From contig OW568904.1 in assembly GCA_938743325.2 (NCBI GenBank), forward strand, positions 1 to 64,000: a stretch of DNA of 64,000 nt. The letters run 5' to 3'. The notes beneath the pieces are model-generated. The model ran no database searches. It saw only the letters and a program-made list of their open reading frames with translations, and had not been told where the DNA came from. Of this stretch, positions 8,588 through 18,269 are shown piece by piece; positions within the stretch are counted from its first letter, which is position 1, and every line of letters begins with the position of its first letter. A program made the position numbers and the translations under genes. Source of the DNA: Pycnococcus provasolii. Lineage: Eukaryota; Chlorophyta; Pseudoscourfieldiophyceae; Pseudoscourfieldiales; Pycnococcaceae.

Positions 8588-8611
8588 CTTTGAAAAGATC
8601 CCTCAAACACA

Positions 8612-8620
8612 TTTTTTTTT
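8612..8620 (+). terminator. RNA polymerase III terminator (T9) after the permuted tRNA
   Basis: A run of nine T starts 25 bases after the end of the 5' half, consistent with Pol III termination of the permuted precursor. The inverted copy is the A run at 13850-13858. Confidence 0.75.
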
Positions 8621-8710
8621 GCTGATGCCGACTACTTCATCAAGGACGAGGCACCAAGCACGGTTGCATGGATACCACTGCCCGTTAGCTCGCCAGACTG
8701 AGGTGGGGAG

Positions 8711-9226
8711 AGGAGAGCGTGCACCCGAAGGTACGCCTACGCACCCACGGTTGCGACAGCTGTCACGTCCAAGAAGGGAACCCCACGAAGAGGGACCCAG
8801 GACGGAGAGGGAGAAGGAGGAAGGGAACGGTGGCCAGGCGCCCCAGACTGGTGGCGGCCGATAGAAAGAGGGGGGAGGAGAGAGCCCGGTTTTGGCTTAG
8901 GTCAGGGAGAAGCGCCCGGTTAGGTCGACAGGCGTTTTCACTCGGGCAAGCTTTTACGTGCTTAAGGTGCACGCTTCAGCAGTTTGTGTGTGCTTTACGT
9001 ATAAGCCGAGGAGAGTCAAGTAGTGGTTTCAGTTTTAGGTTACAGTAACGTTTGGACAGCGTTTTCTTTGAATACCTAACCCGAGGTTCCCAGCTGTCAG
9101 TTCCGGCGAGCTGCAGTGGTGAAGCAACAAGGGGCACCCATTGGTGAATTTACAGGAGAGTAGAGGACAATTAAGAAGAGGAGAGCGTGCACCCGAAGGT
9201 ACGCCTACGCACCCACGGTTGCGACA
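8711..9226. repeat. 48-bp direct repeat pair inside the left arm
   Basis: Identical 48-base copies at 8711-8758 and 9179-9226, each beginning AGGAGAGCGTGCACCCGAAG, enclose 420 bases with no recognised gene. The same pair occurs reversed in the right arm (13712-13759 and 13252-13299). It may mark a small insertion or an ancient tandem duplication. Confidence 0.85.
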
Positions 9227-9252
9227 CCGCTGATCTTGCTTGTGATCCGACG

Positions 9253-9639
9253 CTAGGTAGGTTGCTGTACGCGATTGCCTCGCCCTTCTTGCAAAATGAC
9301 CGGAATGACTTTCATGGAATCCCGGGAAACTCTGAGATTAGTGTGGTCGCGATTTGTGACGCGCGTGGGCGCGAAACGCCTCGCATGTTCGTTAGCGGCA
9401 ACAGCAGCATCCCTTTCCCTTTGTTCTTGCGCGTGCACGTGACCCCCACTCAGCAGCTCTTTGATCTCCGCGATCGTCGGGAAGTTGAGTTTCATCAGGT
9501 AATTCTGGCGATATGTAACATTCCGGTTTTGGAATGCAGAAGATGCAGGAAAACGAGGGTGACCCATTGCTCTGCGTATCTTCTCGTCCATGCAGAACTC
9601 CTCCGTCGACGACGTCTTCTCCTCAATCATGCAGCACAC
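9253..9639 (-). CDS. Hypothetical protein, left-arm copy
   Basis: An ATG-initiated frame of 128 codons with a varied amino-acid mix (IRRAMGHPRFPASSAF; YLMKLNFPTIAEIKELLSGG). No family is recognised. The plus strand is also open across this stretch, so the strand choice is uncertain. An identical frame is at 12839-13225 in the right arm. It may be an exon of something larger or a chance frame. Confidence 0.25.
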   Translation of the reverse strand: MCCMIEEKTSSTEEFCMDEKIRRAMGHPRFPASSAFQNRNVTYRQNYLMKLNFPTIAEIKELLSGGHVHAQEQRERDAAVAANEHARRFAPTRVTNRDHTNLRVSRDSMKVIPVILQEGRGNRVQQPT

Positions 9640-9918
9640 GTCGAGTCGTCGTATAGTAGCGCTGCAACCTCTGCGGCGAACGAAGCGTATGGAGCGTGTG
9701 TCGCCTTCGCTTCTTCGTACGACGCGAAGCCCGCCGCCGCCGCAGATGACGGTTAGCCACCCACCGGCACATTCGACAAATAAATACTAAATATATATGC
9801 ATAGTCACGTAACATATTATGTAACATGCATGATGGGTGGAAAATGGTCGGGTGGTGAGCGGGATCCCAAAAGTCCCCCACCCGCCCCTTGTTTTGGGGC
9901 AATGGGCACGGACCCGGT

Positions 9919-10602
9919 TCTGCATCATTCTTCGCATCATTCCACGGCGACACGAACGGGCTGCTCACGCCGTACATCCTCAAGGCGCTCAATGCCCGGC
10001 GCCGCGAGTTTGGACAGTTTGGGCGGCTGATGGTTGGCATCGATGCGAACGCGCACTGCAAGGGAGAGCCGGGCAAGAAACTAGGCATCAACACGCTGTT
10101 GGCATTCATGCGAACCAAGCGCACGTGCTCTCCTCTACTCACGTCGTGCTGGAAGCTTCAGACGTGGGAGCTCGTCAAGCACAACTTTGACTTGAGCAAG
10201 CTCGAGATGGACGACATGGTGACGACGTACAACGCGCGCACATTCCTTCAGACGCAGCTGAACAAGGCTGTGCGCGTTTCGGAGCTGCAGACGTCGAAGC
10301 TGACGGATCGCAACCCGAAGGACTTGATCGTCTACCCAGAGAGTGACTTTGTATTCATGAACCACTCCTTGCAGCGCGACAATAACGGGCGCGGCTTCTT
10401 CGACGACGCTGCATTTCCCACGCTCGACTTTCCTTCGGATCACGCGTTCTTGACGAGTGAGCTGAACCTGCGGAGGAGAAATTTCTCAGATCCGGAGCAC
10501 ATGCCGTGGGATGAAGAGCTACCCGACGGTATGCCGTGGAATCGAAAGGGTCCGATCGAGTTTGACCCAGCTGCGGTTGACGGTAACGGTGTGGAGAACT
10601 GA
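9919..10602 (+). CDS. Endonuclease/exonuclease/phosphatase (EEP) domain, 5'-incomplete, whole C-terminus
   Basis: The frame from about 9919 encodes ASFHGDTNGLLTPYILKALN, LMVGIDANAHCKG (the Asp-x-Asn of EEP enzymes), DLIVYPESDFVF and LDFPSDHAFLTSELN (the catalytic Ser-Asp-His end motif), then stops at 10602. The N-terminal half of the EEP fold, with the first Asn and the Glu, is not in frame upstream and there is no ATG before the GIDAN motif. It is either the last exon of a spliced gene or a 5'-truncated copy. EEP enzymes are Mg-dependent nucleases or phosphatases acting on nucleic acids or phosphoinositides; the substrate cannot be told. The fuller EEP protein at 54164-55951 shares the fold but not close sequence. 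The inverted copy ends at 12072, inside this domain. Confidence 0.6.
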   Translation, partial: SASFFASFHGDTNGLLTPYILKALNARRREFGQFGRLMVGIDANAHCKGEPGKKLGINTLLAFMRTKRTCSPLLTSCWKLQTWELVKHNFDLSKLEMDDMVTTYNARTFLQTQLNKAVRVSELQTSKLTDRNPKDLIVYPESDFVFMNHSLQRDNNGRGFFDDAAFPTLDFPSDHAFLTSELNLRRRNFSDPEHMPWDEELPDGMPWNRKGPIEFDPAAVDGNGVEN

Positions 10603-10756
10603 GCTGAAAGTTGTTTTATGATGTAAGCTTAGTTGTTCATGAGATGTGTAACTCCAAAACAGGTTCATTTTCAAAAGTAGGGCATATACGATCGACGACC
10701 GTTGTGATGAAGTAAAACTCTATTACCGTTACTCAAATAAGTGAGCAATCACAAAA

Positions 10757-12071
10757 CTAACCAGCAGAATGAGTTTGCACAAGGCGCGCGAATGCGCCGC
10801 CGTCGCGTGCCGTTAATTCCCTCGCGGGGCCCACCTCAGCCACACGACCCGCGTCGAAAACAGCCACCTGGCGATCGTGCGCATCGTGTGCGAGCGCGAT
10901 AGCGACTCGATGCACGACGCTAATCACCGTACAGTGCGCCGCGGTTGCGTGATTGTCCGCCGCCGCCAGAACGCGCTGCTCGCTCGCTTCGTCGAGCGAC
11001 GCCGTTGCCTCGTCAAGGACAAGAATCGCGGGACGTCGAAGCACGGCGCGTGCGAGAGCGAGAAGCTGGCGCTGACCACGCGACCACGCGGCTGTGCTCA
11101 GCTTCCCGTCCAGTCCACCGCCGCTGCCGGCAATTTCCACTGGTAGGTTACGCATCGCGTCAGCAAGGCCGAGCGGGCGCAGCAAAGCCCATGCATCCGA
11201 GTCAACGCATGCGTCGCCCCCGAGATTCTCTCGCACGCTCCCTCGGAGCACCCACGGCTCCTGCGGAAGAAGTGCGATGTGTCGTCGCAGGTCGCAGCCT
11301 CGCTAGGGGAACGGTCTTCACGTCGCGACCTCCGACGAGCAGGCTGCCCGCGGTACACCCGGGTCCAGGGTTACGAATGAGCGCGGCGGCAAGAGAGCTC
11401 TTGCCAGATCCCGTTCGTCCGACCACCGCCAGTCTGCTTCCCGCGGGAATGTCAAGGTTTACGCCCCGCAGCACCGCAGGAAGGTCCATGCGGTATCGCA
11501 TCCAATAGCGTCGGAAGCGCACGCTGCTGTCAGCTGGTCATGCGTCCATCTCGAGCTCCTCCTTGGATGTCAGCGCATCGGCGGATGCCTCTAATTCCGC
11601 ATCCGGCCACTCCGGCGGCGACGACGTACCCTCGTCGTCGCTGTCGTCGTCTTCAAAAGAACCGCCCATGAGACGCAGTGTCTGCACCTCCGGCGTCGCC
11701 TCCTCGCTCACGCCTCGAATGCGCTCGACGGCGTTCATTTCCACCTCTAGCTGCGTCGCCGTCTGAACGCCGCCGGCGAGAAGGCCTGTCACCATGATTG
11801 CATTCGTGACGACGAGACCAGCGGCACCCGCGGTCAGCGATCCCGAGATGGCGAAGCCCACACTCGCGAAAGCTGCAAAGGCAACGAATGCGGAGCTCAG
11901 CGCCTCCATAGACAAGCCTAGCCAGCAGTTGGCGCTCATCAGGTGGTAAAGCACAGCACTCCGACGGTCCACGCGGCGCGCCATCGCCTTGACGTACTTG
12001 CGGATGAGATGTGCGCTGCGAAGAGGCGCAACGCCTGCGAGTGCCTCGTCAGCAATGCTTACGGCGCACGA
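10757..12071 (-). pseudogene. Decayed ABCC-type ABC transporter end (second membrane half and NBD2)
   Basis: Reading from 12071 down: IADEALAGVAPLRSAH and the last helices of a transmembrane domain (to about 11540), then DLPAVLRGVNLDI and Walker A GRTGSGKSS (about 11440), Q-loop LLPQEPWVLRGSVREN (about 11260), signature WSRGQRQLLALARA and Walker B ILVLDEATASLD (about 11030), then the H-loop region and a stop at 10757. This is the order of an ABCC (MRP-like) C-terminal half. An in-frame TGA at 11538-11540 separates the membrane part from the NBD, and the frame changes between Walker A and the Q-loop (about 11280). Homology starts exactly at the inner edge of the right inverted-repeat arm, so the rest of the gene was cut away when the duplication formed. 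Confidence 0.8.
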
Positions 12072-12559
12072 TCGTCGAAGAAGCCGCGCCCGTTATTGTC
12101 GCGCTGCAAGGAGTGGTTCATGAATACAAAGTCACTCTCTGGGTAGATGATCAAGTCCTTCGGGTTGCGATCCGTCAGCTTCGACGTCTGCAGCTCCGAA
12201 ACGCGCACAGCCTTGTTCAGCTGCGTCTGAAGGAATGTGCGCGCGTTGTACGTCGTCACCACGTCGTCCATCTCGAGCTTGCTCAAGTCAAAGTTGTGCT
12301 TGACGAGCTCCCACGTCTGAAGCTTCCAGCACGACGTGAGTAGAGGAGAGCACGTGCGCTTAGTTCGCATGAATGCCAACAGCGTGTTGATGCCTAGTTT
12401 CTTGCCCGGCTCTCCCTTGCAGTGCGCGTTCGCATCGATGCCAACCATCAGCCGCCCAAACTGTCCAAACTCGCGGCGCCGGGCATTGAGCGCCTTGAGG
12501 ATGTACGGCGTGAGCAGCCCGTTCGTGTCGCCGTGGAATGATGCGAAGAATGATGCAGA
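12072..12559 (-). pseudogene. EEP-domain gene, right-arm copy truncated by the junction
   Basis: Same protein as 9919-10602 but in reverse orientation. It is identical through GRGFFDD apart from one or two conservative changes, after which it runs into the ABC transporter relic and stops. The catalytic PSDHA motif is missing, so this copy cannot encode an active EEP domain. Confidence 0.8.
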
Positions 12560-12838
12560 ACCGGGTCCGTGCCCATTGCCCCAAAACAAGGGGCGGGTGG
12601 GGGACTTTTGGGATCCCGCTCACCACCCGACCATTTTCCACCCATCATGCATGTTACATAATATGTTACGTGACTATGCATATATATTTAGTATTTATTT
12701 GTCGAATGTGCCGGTGGGTGGCTAACCGTCATCTGCGGCGGCGGCGGGCTTCGCGTCGTACGAAGAAGCGAAGGCGACACACGCTCCAGACGCTTCGTTC
12801 GCCGCAGAGGTTGCAGCGCTACTATACGACGACTCGAC

Positions 12839-13225
12839 GTGTGCTGCATGATTGAGGAGAAGACGTCGTCGACGGAGGAGTTCTGCATGGACGAGAAGAT
12901 ACGCAGAGCAATGGGTCACCCTCGTTTTCCTGCATCTTCTGCATTCCAAAACCGGAATGTTACATATCGCCAGAATTACCTGATGAAACTCAACTTCCCG
13001 ACGATCGCGGAGATCAAAGAGCTGCTGAGTGGGGGTCACGTGCACGCGCAAGAACAAAGGGAAAGGGATGCTGCTGTTGCCGCTAACGAACATGCGAGGC
13101 GTTTCGCGCCCACGCGCGTCACAAATCGCGACCACACTAATCTCAGAGTTTCCCGGGATTCCATGAAAGTCATTCCGGTCATTTTGCAAGAAGGGCGAGG
13201 CAATCGCGTACAGCAACCTACCTAG
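12839..13225 (+). CDS. Hypothetical protein, right-arm copy
   Basis: Identical in sequence to the 128-codon frame at 9253-9639, in opposite orientation. Same doubts apply: no family recognised and an open frame on the other strand. Confidence 0.25.
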   Translation: MCCMIEEKTSSTEEFCMDEKIRRAMGHPRFPASSAFQNRNVTYRQNYLMKLNFPTIAEIKELLSGGHVHAQEQRERDAAVAANEHARRFAPTRVTNRDHTNLRVSRDSMKVIPVILQEGRGNRVQQPT

Positions 13226-13882
13226 CGTCGGATCACAAGCAAGATCAGCGGTGTCGCAACCGTGGGTGCGTAGGCGTACCTTCGGGTGCACGCTCTCCTC
13301 TTCTTAATTGTCCTCTACTCTCCTGTAAATTCACCAATGGGTGCCCCTTGTTGCTTCACCACTGCAGCTCGCCGGAACTGACAGCTGGGAATAGGTATTC
13401 AAAGAAAACGCTGTCCAAACGTTACTGTAACCTAAAACTGAAACCACTACTTGACTCTCCTCGGCTTATACGTAAAGCACACACAAACTGCTGAAGCGTG
13501 CACCTTAAGCACGTAAAAGCTTGCCCGAGTGAAAACGCCTGTCGACCTAACCGGGCGCTTCTCCCTGACCTAAGCCAAAACCGGGCTCTCTCCTCCCCCC
13601 TCTTTCTATCGGCCGCCACCAGTCTGGGGCGCCTGGCCACCGTTCCCTTCCTCCTTCTCCCTCTCCGTCCTGGGTCCCTCTTCGTGGGGTTCCCTTCTTG
13701 GACGTGACAGCTGTCGCAACCGTGGGTGCGTAGGCGTACCTTCGGGTGCACGCTCTCCTCTCCCCACCTCAGTCTGGCGAGCTAACGGGCAGTGGTATCC
13801 ATGCAACCGTGCTTGGTGCCTCGTCCTTGATGAAGTAGTCGGCATCAGCAAAAAAAAATGTGTTTGAGGGATCTTTTCAAAG

Positions 13883-13997
13883 CCCTAAAAAGGTATCATA
13901 CCACTAGACCAAACAACCGTGAAAACACGGGGTTATCGACGTTCGTCGATCCTCTCGAAGAGGGCTGTTAGGAGAATCGAACTCCTGACCACCTTCA
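13883..13997 (-). tRNA. Circularly permuted tRNA-Pro(AGG) gene, right-arm copy
   Basis: Exact inverted copy of the left-arm gene: 3' half at 13962-13997, intervening 43 nt at 13919-13961, 5' half at 13883-13918, all read on the minus strand, with the Pol III T run at 13850-13858. The flanking complementary pair (CTTTT and AAAAG) is also kept. Both copies are intact, so neither shows decay. Confidence 0.88.
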
Positions 13998-14439
13998 CGT
14001 TAAAAGCGTTAAAAGGCGCGATTAGGGGTTAGGCCAATATGACACAGTACTGCAACTATTGTTTGTATTTTTCTTCCACGCACGCACAGGTCCTCCTACC
14101 CTACCTACCCTACGTACGCGTACGTAGGGTGCACCACCATTCCTCTTTTTGTTTTTTGCGCGCGTGCGCCGGCGGGCGGCACTCAGGCCGTTGCGCACCT
14201 TGGCGAGCCACGGGCGCGCGTCGCGAGTGGGCGGCTCCTCCTCGTGCGGCGACAGGACGGCGCTCCAGTCGCGGCGTGAATGAGCGCCCACAGCAGCTCC
14301 GTCCGTCCGAGCGCGGGGGCCATGTCTACCTCGGCTGGCTGCCGGTTGTGCACCTCCTCCGGAAAGAATGGGCCGACTCGGTCACTCGGGCAACGGAGCT
14401 ACAACCCACCGCTGCTGCCTTCGCCACCGCACAGACCGG

Positions 14440-17032
14440 CGGACTCCAGATGGGCGACGGCCTGATGTCAGGTGCGGGCGCGCCTTCTCCCACCAACAAC
14501 CTCTGCCCGCGCCCCAGACCCCAGTGCGCTGAGTCACTGAGGCTCTTCTTCCTGCTACATGACGGACATACGACGCACATGTGGCCGGGCTTGCGTCGTC
14601 AGCCAACTTCGTGAGCCAACGCAGACAAGCATCCAACCAGCTAACTTACGTACGCACGCATCGCGACAGCGCTACGACCGAAAAAACGACGCCCACCGCC
14701 AAGAGCCTCTTCGGGGGAGATGCGGAGGTCTGCACCCTGCGACGCGCAGTGTTTCCCCCATGCGCGCGCTTGTGGGAGGCGAACGCCGGCGCGGTGCTCA
14801 CGACCTCTACATCAAAAAACACCTACTGGTGGAAGGCGCAACCGGCAAGGGAGGTTTCATCGTCGGCGCAACCGGCGCGGAAGGACAGGACACAGCTCCT
14901 TCTTCTGAGGAGACGCGGCTTCGTGCTCAGGCTCGTCGGACCCGCAGCTTTTTGCGGCAGCGAAGAAGCGGAAGCGACGCCCACAGCGCTTCGCGTACGT
15001 CCGCTTTCGTAGTTGCTAGACACAACCACTCAAAAAAAACACGCAGCCATCCCTTTTTTTGTTTGATGATGGGAGCGGCTAGCCCACCCACCACCTTGCT
15101 CGTCATGTGTCTATCTGCTGCCCCGTTGTCCCCACCTCCTTACTCCCTTTACTTTTCATGGCGACGCGTTGCGCCGCATGAACGAAAAAAAAAAATTAAA
15201 AAGGAACGTGTTGTTGAGCTCCATCCACAGAGACATTTCTGATGAAGAAATACAAGAACGCAGTTACAACAACGTTATACAATGCGTATACATCTTTCTG
15301 CGTTCCGGCGTCGTGACTACCCTCCTCCATACATGTCCGAGTCATTCCCGCCATGTACGCATGCACGCACGCACGCGCGCGTCTGTCATACATACTCTCG
15401 CCGGAAAAAACCCAATAAAACCCGAACCCACTAACCCTAACCCTAACCCTAACCAAAAAAGGATTCTCTCTCTCTCGAGCCCTAACCCAAAGGACCTTTT
15501 TTTTGCCTTTTGCTGTGAGCCAAGTCTTTCTGGTTCTTTGATGCTTCCTTCATATTCCTTGCCTGGATCCACTGGCGGCGTGAGATCCTCCTCTCCTCTG
15601 GGAGGGAGCGTAAAAGATATTCGCGCGCGTTGCCCCCGGGGGAAATCTTTCTTCTCAGGGGAGGGGGGATGTCGTCATGTGCCACATGGCACGTGCGCCG
15701 TCTCAAAGCAAAGCATCTGACACATCATCAGTCCGACTACACCACATGTTCCCTTTGGCAAGGACCAACCAACTCTATAATACAAGCGCGTTCTTAGGTT
15801 GACGTTTCGGCATCTTGAAACGACCCCTGGGGAAGAAAAACAGGGGTCTTCTTGCCGCCAGTTGTCTAGAAAGCCGCCGCCAGGAACCAGCAAACACCAA
15901 CCAGCCTAGAAAGAGAAAGAGAAAAACAGGGGGAAGGGAAAAACAGGGAAGGGGGCATCCGAAGCATCGCAGCCAGGAACTTATGAACTTCGAACTTCGA
16001 ACTGCCGCCTTCCAACCACCTAAACCCAGGCTAGGCTGCCTTCAAACAGTGATCCTCATCAGGGGAAGGATTCGCCCGGATTTCCTAGAGACAGCTGTCT
16101 GACGCGGACTCCCTACTACCGGGTAGGGGAAGATTTTTCCAACCGAGACGCCTCGCTGCGAAGATTCTTTAGGGAGAGAGAATCAATCCCCAACTGACAC
16201 TGACACTGCTCAAGGGGATGCTGCTTCGGGTTCCCTTCCCGGCCCCGTGCCCCGTGGTGGGTGGGACCCAATAATGGTTTTATTAGGTGGGGTGCCCCTT
16301 CGCAGTCCCCCATAGACCACGCAGTTATCCGTCCTCGGATAATAATAACCACACCAAACAAACTTGTTTTTTTTAGTCCACCCCCTTCCCCTTCCCCTTC
16401 CACCCTTCCCCCCCCGCCTTTCATTCATTCATTACCCTGCCGTGCTTTGGGCTTCGTGCTTCGTGCTTCGTGCTGTGGCCTTTGTGTTCATTCTCATTCT
16501 CTCCGTGCTGTGTGCTTATAGTAGTAGTTCGTAGTTCACAGCTGAGGCTCACTACTCAGCTCTCAGTACTCTCTTTCTAAAAGCTTTTACGGGAGTATCT
16601 TGGCGTTCCTCGTGCCATTTCTCTGTTCTCCTCGCTCTTGCTCGAGAGACCTCTGAGAAGCAGCTTGAAGAAACAGCGTTTGTTTTGTTTTCCGGCTTCT
16701 TCATCTTCATCTTCATCTTCATCTCAAGCTTGTCTGTGTCTTTTTGGTGACGTCTGAAAGAAGACAACTCTCAGAAGAAGACTCGTTTCATTTCATTTCA
16801 CAGCACAAGTTTCGTCTTCACGGCATATCCTGGCTGGCTCAAGTTTGCTCGTTGCTATCTACGCACACAGCCTAACCCACACCACTCGTCATCCCATTTC
16901 GCCTCCCAAAGCAAAGCAAAGCAAAGCTCCATCTCAGCTCAACTCATCTCAAAGCAGATAGATCCGAGATCTTCTCCCCCTCCCCCCGCAAAAAAAAAAA
17001 CTCTCTCTCTCTCTCCTTCATTCACTCATAAC
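14440..17032. other. 2.6 kb stretch without a recognised gene
   Basis: Open frames exist (for example 14559-15242 on plus) but their composition is Arg/Ser/His-rich and matches no family, so none is called. Interstitial CCCTAA units lie at 15432-15456 with a further degenerate unit near 15480. 15540-16440 is poor in coding potential and rich in C/G runs. A triplet of GCTTCGT-like units sits near 16445-16475. From 16800 the sequence is CT-rich, ending in a (CT)n tract just before the next gene, which is probably its 5' leader. Confidence 0.5.
15432..15456. repeat. Interstitial telomere repeat (CCCTAA orientation)
   Basis: Four CCCTAA-type units in the same orientation as the chromosome end, in a gene-free stretch. 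Confidence 0.9.
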
Positions 17033-17950
17033 ATGACGTACAGCAAAACCACCACCACTCTCACAACAACATCATATCAACAACAACAAAAAAACAAACC
17101 ATCCATCCAACAAACCTCCAGCATCGCTCCATTCATGCTCTTCGACGGCTTCGACACAAATTCAGATCAACACCACGGCCCTTCATCATCCCAACAAGAA
17201 AGTCCCAGCTCTGTCCAGCTTTCCGAAATCGCCCGCCTCTTAAAATCCGAGCACAACACGCAGATGTCTGCAACTCTTCACAACCTCCTCCACAGTCTCT
17301 CCAACCCCACCACAGAAACAGTCTACCACCACTTCATCGAAAATCAAATCCCATGCCGCCTCGTCACGGCTCTCGGCGGTGGCGGTGACTGCCTGCGCAC
17401 GCTCCGCTGGACGTTCGTCGAGGTGGACGTTCCACAAACCAACACGCGTCTCGTCGTCGAACCTCGGTTCCGCGAGTCGTTCGCCATCGCGCACCCGACG
17501 CCCGCGTTCCAGAAAATCCTGAACGCCATCCCGGACATCTACGTCGGCTCGACGCGGCGTCTCAGCGCGCTCGTGGAGGTGCTGTGCGAGCACGTGCGCC
17601 TGTCGTTTCACGCGCAGGGACTTCCCGTGCCGCCGTGGAGGCAGGCGATTGCGATGACGTCCAAGTGGTTCCCGCACCCGTCGAGGTGTCGCCGCGACTC
17701 GTGGGCGCAGCCGATTCGCCCACCCTCCCACTCCGTCGACTGTGCCACCATCTGCAACTGCAGCCCGCACTCCGTCCTCGAAGAGGTTTCGGTAGGAGCA
17801 ACTGCCACAGCCACAACGCAGCAGCAAAGCAGCAACTGCAAAAAGGCTCTTCAGTACAGCAACAGCACGCCTCTCGAAGGATGCACGGTCCGAGGCGGAG
17901 CTCGCGTCGACCACCTCGCTTGCAAGCCGCTCATGGCACGTGCTCAGTGA
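17033..17950 (+). CDS. PDDEXK-like family protein (plant DUF506 type)
   Basis: 305 residues from an ATG preceded by a CT-rich leader. The N-terminal ~70 residues are Ser/Thr/Gln-rich and likely disordered. The core matches the plant DUF506/PDDEXK_6 family: LVVEPRFRESFAIAHPTPAF, then IPDIYVGSTRRLSALVEVLC, then GLPVPPWRQAIAMTSKWFP, motifs that in plants lie in this order at the C-terminal half of the domain. Family members are nuclease-fold proteins of unknown reaction; in plants some are stress-responsive. The remaining ~90 C-terminal residues are not conserved. The family is chiefly from plants and algae, which supports the host assignment. Confidence 0.8.
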   Translation: MTYSKTTTTLTTTSYQQQQKNKPSIQQTSSIAPFMLFDGFDTNSDQHHGPSSSQQESPSSVQLSEIARLLKSEHNTQMSATLHNLLHSLSNPTTETVYHHFIENQIPCRLVTALGGGGDCLRTLRWTFVEVDVPQTNTRLVVEPRFRESFAIAHPTPAFQKILNAIPDIYVGSTRRLSALVEVLCEHVRLSFHAQGLPVPPWRQAIAMTSKWFPHPSRCRRDSWAQPIRPPSHSVDCATICNCSPHSVLEEVSVGATATATTQQQSSNCKKALQYSNSTPLEGCTVRGGARVDHLACKPLMARAQ

Positions 17951-18269
17951 AGGCTCAAAGAACTTTGCGTTACCATACAAAAATAAAAAAGTGTTACCTT
18001 AGATTACCCTGTTTGTGCATAAAAAACAAAAAAACAAAAAACAAAAAACAAAAACAAGCCCAGCCAGTGAAAAGTGCACCACCTCTTGCCGTCGACCTCA
18101 CCTCAGTCGTCGTCTGTGTCTACACACACACACACACACAACTATAAATAAGTAAGTATAAGTATAATATCTGTCTGTTTTTACATCATCATGCTCCCAA
18201 TTTTTAAGAACCAACCTTCGTCGTGCACGTTTTTTCATTCCCCTCCCTCTCTCTCATCAACAATTAACT
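17951..18269. other. Convergent spacer with simple repeats
   Basis: It holds an A-rich tract of CAAAAAA-type units at about 18018-18056 and a (CA)n microsatellite at about 18122-18142. An AATAAA-like signal at about 17983 may serve the upstream gene. Nothing else is seen. Confidence 0.6.

Larger units (their letters stand above)
8464..8597 (+). promoter_or_regulatory. Predicted bulge-helix-bulge processing region around the permuted tRNA
   Basis: Five bases upstream of the 3' half (CTTTT, 8464-8468) are perfectly complementary to five bases downstream of the 5' half (AAAAG, 8593-8597). Between these and the anticodon stem lie unpaired AACG (8469-8472) and CTTTG (8588-8592). That is a helix, two bulges and the anticodon stem, the arrangement tRNA splicing endonuclease needs to join the two ends of a permuted precursor. 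Bulge sizes differ slightly from the strict 3-nt form, so relaxed recognition is assumed. Confidence 0.65.
8028..10406 (+). repeat. Left arm of a 2.4 kb inverted duplication
   Basis: This segment is repeated in reverse complement at 12072-14439. Paired coordinates sum to 22470 in the outer part and 22478 in the inner part. The offset comes from 8 extra bases in the left arm near 9080, and a further 3-base difference occurs near 8077. Only scattered single-base differences are visible elsewhere (for example in the codons giving DMVTTY versus DVVTTY), so identity exceeds 99 percent and the duplication is recent or kept alike by gene conversion. The arm contains a permuted tRNA-Pro gene, a 48-bp direct repeat pair and most of a nuclease-domain gene. 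The inner boundary falls inside that gene. Confidence 0.95.
12072..14439 (-). repeat. Right arm of the 2.4 kb inverted duplication
   Basis: Reverse complement of 8028-10406 (see the left arm). At its inner end (12072) the nuclease-domain frame is cut and ABC transporter sequence begins; at its outer end (14439) the sequence departs from the copia remnant found beyond the left arm. The right arm is thus the truncated copy at the inner side, which suggests that the left copy is the parental one. Confidence 0.95.

Noticed and set aside
8440-8620. Two separate tRNA pseudogene fragments
   Set aside because: Acceptor, anticodon and T stems complement each other across the two pieces, and the flanks pair, which chance fragments would not do.
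14559-15242. 227-codon plus-strand frame
   Set aside because: Arg/Ser-rich, no family, overlapped by an equally open second frame; left uncalled.
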